Of a DNA stretch of 34,764 bases, positions 31,348-34,764 are shown piece by piece. The translations under genes were made by a program, and so were the position numbers. Source of the stretch: Candidatus Mediterraneibacter intestinavium (lineage in GTDB: Bacteria; Bacillota; Clostridia; Lachnospirales; Lachnospiraceae); NCBI GenBank assembly GCA_019119205.1, contig DWXK01000103.1, positions 1 through 34,764 of the forward strand, written 5' to 3'. The notes under the pieces were generated by a model, which saw nothing but the letters and a program-made list of their open reading frames with translations, was not told the origin of the DNA and did not search any database. Each line of letters opens with the position of its first letter. Position 1 is the stretch's first letter.

Positions 31348-32904
31348 TTATATGATCTTCGTCGTCCACTGTGTACAATCCCATACTTCTGAGACCACAT
31401 CCCGATAGAATTCGGGTTCATGGCAGATCAGGAGTACGCTTCCGCGATATTCGGTCAGCGCCTGTTTCAGTGAATCCTTTGCATCTACATCGAGATGATT
31501 GGTGGGCTCGTCCAGCAGAAGGATGTTCGTCTCCCGGTTGATCAGCTTGCAGAGACGGACCTTCGCCTGTTCGCCGCCGCTTAAGACCCGTACCTGGCTT
31601 TCGATGTGTTTCGTGGTAAGTCCGCATTTGGCAAGAGCGGAACGTACTTCATACTGGGTAAATGATGGGAATTCTGTCCAGAGTTCGTCGATGCAGGTGT
31701 TCGTATTGATGCCCTTTACTTCCTGCTCAAAGTATCCAATCTGCAGATTCTCCCCCAGTTCACAGGTCCCTTCCAGTGCCGGGATCAGCCCCAGGATACT
31801 CTTGAGGAGTGTGGTCTTGCCAATGCCGTTGGCTCCGACAAGCGCGATCTTTTGTCCCCGCTCCATCGCGACTGTAATCGGCTTTGAGAGGGGCTCGTCA
31901 TAGCCGATGACAAGATCTTTTGTCTCGAAGAGAAAGCGCCCCGGAGTTTTTCCATATTTAAAATGAAACTGAGGTTTTGGTCTCTCCGCAGCAAGTTCGA
32001 TCACGTCCATCTTATCCAGTTTTTTCTGCCGGGACATCGCCATGTTCCTTGTGGAGACCCGCGCTTTGTTCCTCGCGACAAAGTCCTTCAGCTCGCTGAT
32101 CTCCTGCTGCTGGCGGCGGTAGGCTGCCTCGAGCTGTGCTTTTTTGACCGCGTAGACTTCCTCGAAATGTGTGTAGTCTCCTACATAGCGGTCAAGAGAC
32201 TGGTTTTCCATATGATAGATGATGTTCACTACTTCATTTAAGAATGGAATGTCGTGGGAGATCAGGATGAAGGCGCTCTCATATTCCTGGAGATAGCGCT
32301 TCAGCCAGGCGATGTGTTCCTCGTCCAGATAATTGGTGGGCTCGTCCAGGAGAAGGATGTCCGGCTTTTCCAGGAGCAGTTTTCCGAGCAGGATCTTCGT
32401 CCGCTGCCCTCCACTCAGATCTGTGACGTCCTTGTCCAGTCCGATGTCGAGAAACCCGAGTGCCCGGGCAACTTCTTCCACTTTCGCGTCGATGACATAG
32501 AAGTCGTGCATCGTCAGAGTGTCCTGTATCGTCCCCAGTTCCTCCATCATGAGCTCCATTTCATCTTCGGAAGCGCTGCCGAGGGTGTCGCAGATATCGT
32601 TCATTTTCTGCTCCAGTTCAAAAAGCCATGCAAATGCGGACTTCAGTACGTCACGGATCGTCATTCCCTTCTCCAGGACTGTGTGCTGGTCCAGATAGCC
32701 GATGCGGACATTTTTCGCCCACTCGATCTTTCCCTCGTCCGGCGTCAGGTGCCCGGTCACGATATTGAAGAAAGTAGATTTCCCTTCTCCGTTGGCGCCC
32801 ACGAGTCCGATGTGCTCCCCGCGCAGCAGGCGGAAAGAGACGTCCGAGAAAATGGCTCTGTCCCCGAAACCGTGAGTCAGATGTTCTACAGTCAGAATGC
32901 TCAT
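31348..32904 (-). CDS. ABC-F family ATPase
   Basis: A soluble ribosome-associated type ATPase with two ABC domains and no membrane part, 518 residues. Domain 1 has GANGEGKST, LSGGQRTKILLGK and LLLDEPTNYLD; domain 2 has GANGIGKTT, LSGGEQAKVRLCK and LLLDEPTNHLD. Between them is the charged coiled-coil linker (YAVKKAQLEAAYRRQQQEI, RNKARVSTRNMAMSRQKKLDKMD) that probes the ribosomal P-site in ABC-F proteins. The closest named group by overall look is YbiT/YkpA rather than antibiotic-resistance ABC-F proteins, but the subgroup cannot be fixed by eye. AAGGAGA precedes the ATG at 32904. Confidence 0.92.
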   Translation of the reverse strand: MSILTVEHLTHGFGDRAIFSDVSFRLLRGEHIGLVGANGEGKSTFFNIVTGHLTPDEGKIEWAKNVRIGYLDQHTVLEKGMTIRDVLKSAFAWLFELEQKMNDICDTLGSASEDEMELMMEELGTIQDTLTMHDFYVIDAKVEEVARALGFLDIGLDKDVTDLSGGQRTKILLGKLLLEKPDILLLDEPTNYLDEEHIAWLKRYLQEYESAFILISHDIPFLNEVVNIIYHMENQSLDRYVGDYTHFEEVYAVKKAQLEAAYRRQQQEISELKDFVARNKARVSTRNMAMSRQKKLDKMDVIELAAERPKPQFHFKYGKTPGRFLFETKDLVIGYDEPLSKPITVAMERGQKIALVGANGIGKTTLLKSILGLIPALEGTCELGENLQIGYFEQEVKGINTNTCIDELWTEFPSFTQYEVRSALAKCGLTTKHIESQVRVLSGGEQAKVRLCKLINRETNILLLDEPTNHLDVDAKDSLKQALTEYRGSVLLICHEPEFYRDVVSEVWDCTQWTTKII

Positions 32905-32956
32905 AAATTATCTCCTTATTATAGAAAGTTGTTTTTCTTGTGTGAAATTCGCTCTC

Positions 32957-32985
32957 ATTCTACACGAAAAAGGCGATGTTGTCAC
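32957..32985 (-). promoter_or_regulatory. Promoter of the ABC-F gene
   Basis: On the minus strand GTGACA (32985-32980), a 17-bp spacer and TAGAAT (32962-32957) lie about 55 bases before the start codon. Confidence 0.5.
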
Positions 32986-33007
32986 CACAAAACTCAGGGA
33001 TTTCTTA

Positions 33008-33036
33008 TTGTAAGTCTCGACTGTTTGTGGTATTCT
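33008..33036 (+). promoter_or_regulatory. Possible promoter of the Rpn-family gene
   Basis: TTGTAA (33008-33013) and TATTCT (33031-33036) are 17 bp apart, about 170 bases upstream of the start. The leader between (33037-33208) contains a short GGCGGC/GCCGC stem but no other recognisable element. Confidence 0.4.
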
Positions 33037-33208
33037 GTGAATACGATATCGGCGGCGTTCTTGCCGCTTGGTCATCACAGCCGCAAGGCTTCTCATTTTC
33101 GGGCTTCTCTTCGAAGCGACTACCCGATGATGAACGGAACAATGCAAACAGAAAAAATGAAAAGGATATCATTTATTTGATGTACCAGGCACAGAGGAGG
33201 AAATGTGT

Positions 33209-34261
33209 ATGGCAAATGTACTGCAGCAATGTTTCCCGGAAATCCGTACCCGGGAGGCGGTCCTCAGAGAGATCTCGGAAAGTGAAAAACTGTGGTCTGT
33301 CTGGATGAAATGGAATGATCAGCAGCAGAAAGAATTTCTCGACTGCTGCACTGGGGCAAAGGGGGTCCGGATCCTGTATGATGCATTTTTTAAAGAGGTC
33401 ATGAACCCGGAAACAGCACCGGAACGGCTGGAAGAACTGCTCTCCCTGATCCTTCGGCAGAGGATAAAGATCCTGAAGGTGCTGCCAAATGATTCCACGC
33501 GGATCTCAGATGAAAATTCCCTTGTTATCATGGATATCGTGATCGAACTTGAGGACCACAGCATCGCAAATGTGGAGGTCCAGAAACTGGGATATAAATT
33601 CCCCGGGGAGAGGGCAGCCTGTTATTCGTCGGATCTCCTGCTCCGCCAGTATAAAAGGGTGAAAGGGGAGAAAGGAAAGAAATTCAGTTATCGGGATATC
33701 AAGAAAGTATATACGATCATTTTTTATGAACACAGCCCGGCGGAGTTCCATCGTTTTCCGGATCGGTTTATCCACCGGTCCTCCCAGAAGACGGATACCG
33801 GGCTTGAGATCAATTTGCTGCAGGAATTCGTGTTCATACCGCTTGACATTTTCCGGGGGATTCTGCACAATGAAGGTATCAGAGACAAACTTGACGCATG
33901 GCTGACATTTCTGAGTGTGGATGGACCGGAGATGATCGTAAAACTGATCACAGAGTATCCCCAGTTCAAAGCCTATTATGAGGAGATCTATCAGCTGTGC
34001 CGGAACACGGAAAAGGTGATGGAGATGTTTTCAAAGGAATTACAGGAACTGGACCGGAATACAGTGCAGTATATGATCGATGAGATGCAGGATGTGATCG
34101 ATGCGCAGAAGGAGGATCTGGATAGGCAGAAGGACGTGATCGATGCGCAGAAAGAGGATCTGAGTAAGAAGAACAATATAATTGATGGACAAAAAACATT
34201 GATCGATACCCAGAAAAGGCAGATTGAAGATTTAAAGAAGCAGCTAGCTGAAAAGGGTTGA
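33209..34261 (+). CDS. Rpn/PD-(D/E)XK nuclease family protein with heptad-repeat tail
   Basis: A 350-residue member of the PDDEXK_2/Rpn family (often labelled transposase or recombination-promoting nuclease). The catalytic core is visible as an acidic residue in LVIMDIVIELEDHSIANVEVQKLG, where E-V-Q takes the place of E-x-K, as is usual in this family. Core helices follow (YSSDLLLRQYKRVKGEKGKKFSYRD, KKVYTIIFYEH). The C-terminal 55 or so residues are about eight 7-residue repeats of type DVIDAQK/EDLDRQK, a parallel coiled coil that probably drives oligomerisation. ATG 33209 is preferred to 33203 because GGAGG stands eight bases upstream. It is followed by a terminator and the rRNA promoters. 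Function in the cell is unknown. Confidence 0.82.
   Translation: MANVLQQCFPEIRTREAVLREISESEKLWSVWMKWNDQQQKEFLDCCTGAKGVRILYDAFFKEVMNPETAPERLEELLSLILRQRIKILKVLPNDSTRISDENSLVIMDIVIELEDHSIANVEVQKLGYKFPGERAACYSSDLLLRQYKRVKGEKGKKFSYRDIKKVYTIIFYEHSPAEFHRFPDRFIHRSSQKTDTGLEINLLQEFVFIPLDIFRGILHNEGIRDKLDAWLTFLSVDGPEMIVKLITEYPQFKAYYEEIYQLCRNTEKVMEMFSKELQELDRNTVQYMIDEMQDVIDAQKEDLDRQKDVIDAQKEDLSKKNNIIDGQKTLIDTQKRQIEDLKKQLAEKG
34091..34216 (+). repeat. 42-bp tandem repeats in the tail of the Rpn-family gene
   Basis: Units begin at 34091, 34133 and 34175. The first two agree almost completely over their first 30 bases (GTGATCGATGCGCAGAA shared exactly); the third is diverged. Each unit codes for two heptads, so gain or loss of a unit keeps frame and coiled-coil register. 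Confidence 0.75.
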
Positions 34262-34283
34262 GAGCAAGAGGGATATTTAGAGA

Positions 34284-34317
34284 GGGTCAGTTGCAAATAT
34301 AGGCAAGTGACCCTTTT
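34284..34317 (+). terminator. Terminator after the Rpn-family gene
   Basis: GGGTCAGTTGC pairs with GCAAGTGACCC (11 positions, one mismatch, 8-nt loop), followed by TTTTAAAT. It isolates the gene from the rRNA promoters. Confidence 0.75.
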
Positions 34318-34404
34318 AAATATAGAATATATGTATTTAACAAACAGAGAAATGATGTCAGAATTGTGCGAATTGTCTGAAATAAATAAAAAATAGAAAA
34401 AACA

Positions 34405-34433
34405 TTGACAATTCCTTTTTGAGATGATAAGAT
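34405..34433 (+). promoter_or_regulatory. rRNA-type promoter P1
   Basis: TTGACA, 17-bp spacer, TAAGAT; CTGTCGC follows seven bases after the -10 box. The A/T-rich stretch just upstream (34377-34404) could be an UP element. Confidence 0.8.
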
Positions 34434-34568
34434 AGCACCTGTCGCTGAGGACAGCACCTTGAGACCGCAGCACAGAAGCACTGCCGGAGACGCGGAGGCG
34501 GAACGACCGGAGTGCGGGGAGCGGAAAAGGGGAGCTGGAAGCGCTGAAAAAACAAATGAAAAAAGTTG

Positions 34569-34597
34569 TTGACAACGCTGAACTGATGTGATAATCT
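34569..34597 (+). promoter_or_regulatory. rRNA-type promoter P2
   Basis: TTGACA, 17-bp spacer, TAATCT; GCTGTCGC again follows at the presumed start site. An A-rich segment precedes it (34546-34566). Confidence 0.85.
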
Positions 34598-34666
34598 ATA
34601 CAAGCTGTCGCTTGAAGCGGACCGAGAGGAAAGCGGAGAGGACAGAAAAGAAGAATAAAAAAGTTC

Positions 34667-34695
34667 TTGACAAAGCGAAAGAGATTTGATAAAAT
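34667..34695 (+). promoter_or_regulatory. rRNA-type promoter P3
   Basis: TTGACA, 17-bp spacer, TAAAAT; GCTGTCGC follows. It has the same plan as P1 and P2, with an A-rich upstream segment (34648-34663). Confidence 0.85.
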
Positions 34696-34697
34696 AT

Positions 34698-34764
34698 CAA
34701 AGCTGTCGCAAAGAGAGAACGACAGGAACCTTGATAACTGAACAATAGACAACAACCCTTGAAA
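34698..34764 (+). other. Leader of a probable rRNA operon, cut by the window end
   Basis: After P3 come a CTGTCG / CGACAG hairpin (34703-34708 with 34720-34725) and the sequence GATAACTGAACAATAGACA, a style typical of the 16S rRNA leader in Lachnospiraceae. The 16S gene itself is not in the window, so an rRNA operon is inferred from the promoters and leader only. Confidence 0.65.

Noticed and set aside
32908-32935. TATAAT next to the ABC-F start as its promoter
   Set aside because: Transcription from it would begin within the ribosome binding site, leaving almost no leader; the GTGACA/TAGAAT pair further upstream is more plausible.
33209-34261. Active transposon
   Set aside because: The protein family is sometimes called transposase, but no terminal inverted repeats or target-site duplications are visible around it.

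Overview
The window looks like chromosomal DNA of a gut-type Clostridia, most likely family Lachnospiraceae. The reasons are about 50% GC with purine-rich AGGAGG-type ribosome binding sites, Gram-positive families (ClpC with UVR domain, YtrA-type GntR regulators, PadR/DUF2812, DUF3789, a PstS lipoprotein) and sigma-A promoters close to TTGACA-17-TATAAT. The genus is not settled by what can be read here. No prophage, CRISPR array, insertion sequence or tRNA was found.

Layout. 1-5.2 kb: a fused GDP-fucose salvage enzyme (Fkp type), an AAA-ATPase/PD-(D/E)XK protein on the minus strand, and a 31-residue DUF3789 protein. 5.2-11.2 kb: a 2-aminoethylphosphonate (AEP) cluster, made of an RpiR-type regulator, an ABC ATPase, a permease fused to a shortened solute-binding domain, phnW and phnX. 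11.2-17.8 kb: the phosphate module pstS-pstC-pstA-pstB-phoU followed by phoB/phoR-type two-component genes. 17.9-22.8 kb: gntR-clpC-(137-residue protein)-radA, which resembles the Bacillus ctsR-mcsA-mcsB-clpC-radA order with a GntR regulator in place of ctsR/mcsAB. 22.9-27.2 kb: an acyl-CoA thioesterase, a DUF2812-PadR pair and a GntR-ABC transporter operon, the last two with elaborate operators. 27.2-29.1 kb: a LysR gene and a divergent MATE gene whose 5' ends have both been lost. 29.1-32.9 kb (minus strand): an ABC transporter, a small GNAT protein and an ABC-F ATPase. 33.2-34.3 kb: an Rpn/PDDEXK-family protein with a heptad-repeat tail. 34.4-34.76 kb: three evenly built tandem promoters and a leader, almost certainly the start of an rRNA operon lying just beyond the window.

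How the parts fit. The AEP and Pst regions form one phosphorus-acquisition island. Near-identical 11-bp-periodic TTTACA/TTAACA repeats (PHO-box-like) precede rpiR, the phn transporter and pstS, each about 27-28 bp before a -10 element. The adjacent PhoB/PhoR pair is the obvious candidate to read them. A second layer, two TGTAGA-N3-TCTACA palindromes flanking rpiR, probably binds the RpiR protein. The model is that phosphate starvation opens the island and RpiR gates the phosphonate branch.

The most unusual features are: the shared PHO boxes and RpiR operators; a transporter gene that has kept its reading frame while apparently losing three internal segments; a circularly permuted PstS; the fused LysR/MATE scar; a five-half-site operator with helical phasing; and a 33-bp sequence repeated directly behind two unrelated terminators. 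Several genes (phn permease-SBP, MATE, possibly PhoR) lack internal segments expected for their families. That is either real genome erosion or an assembly artefact, and it should be checked first.
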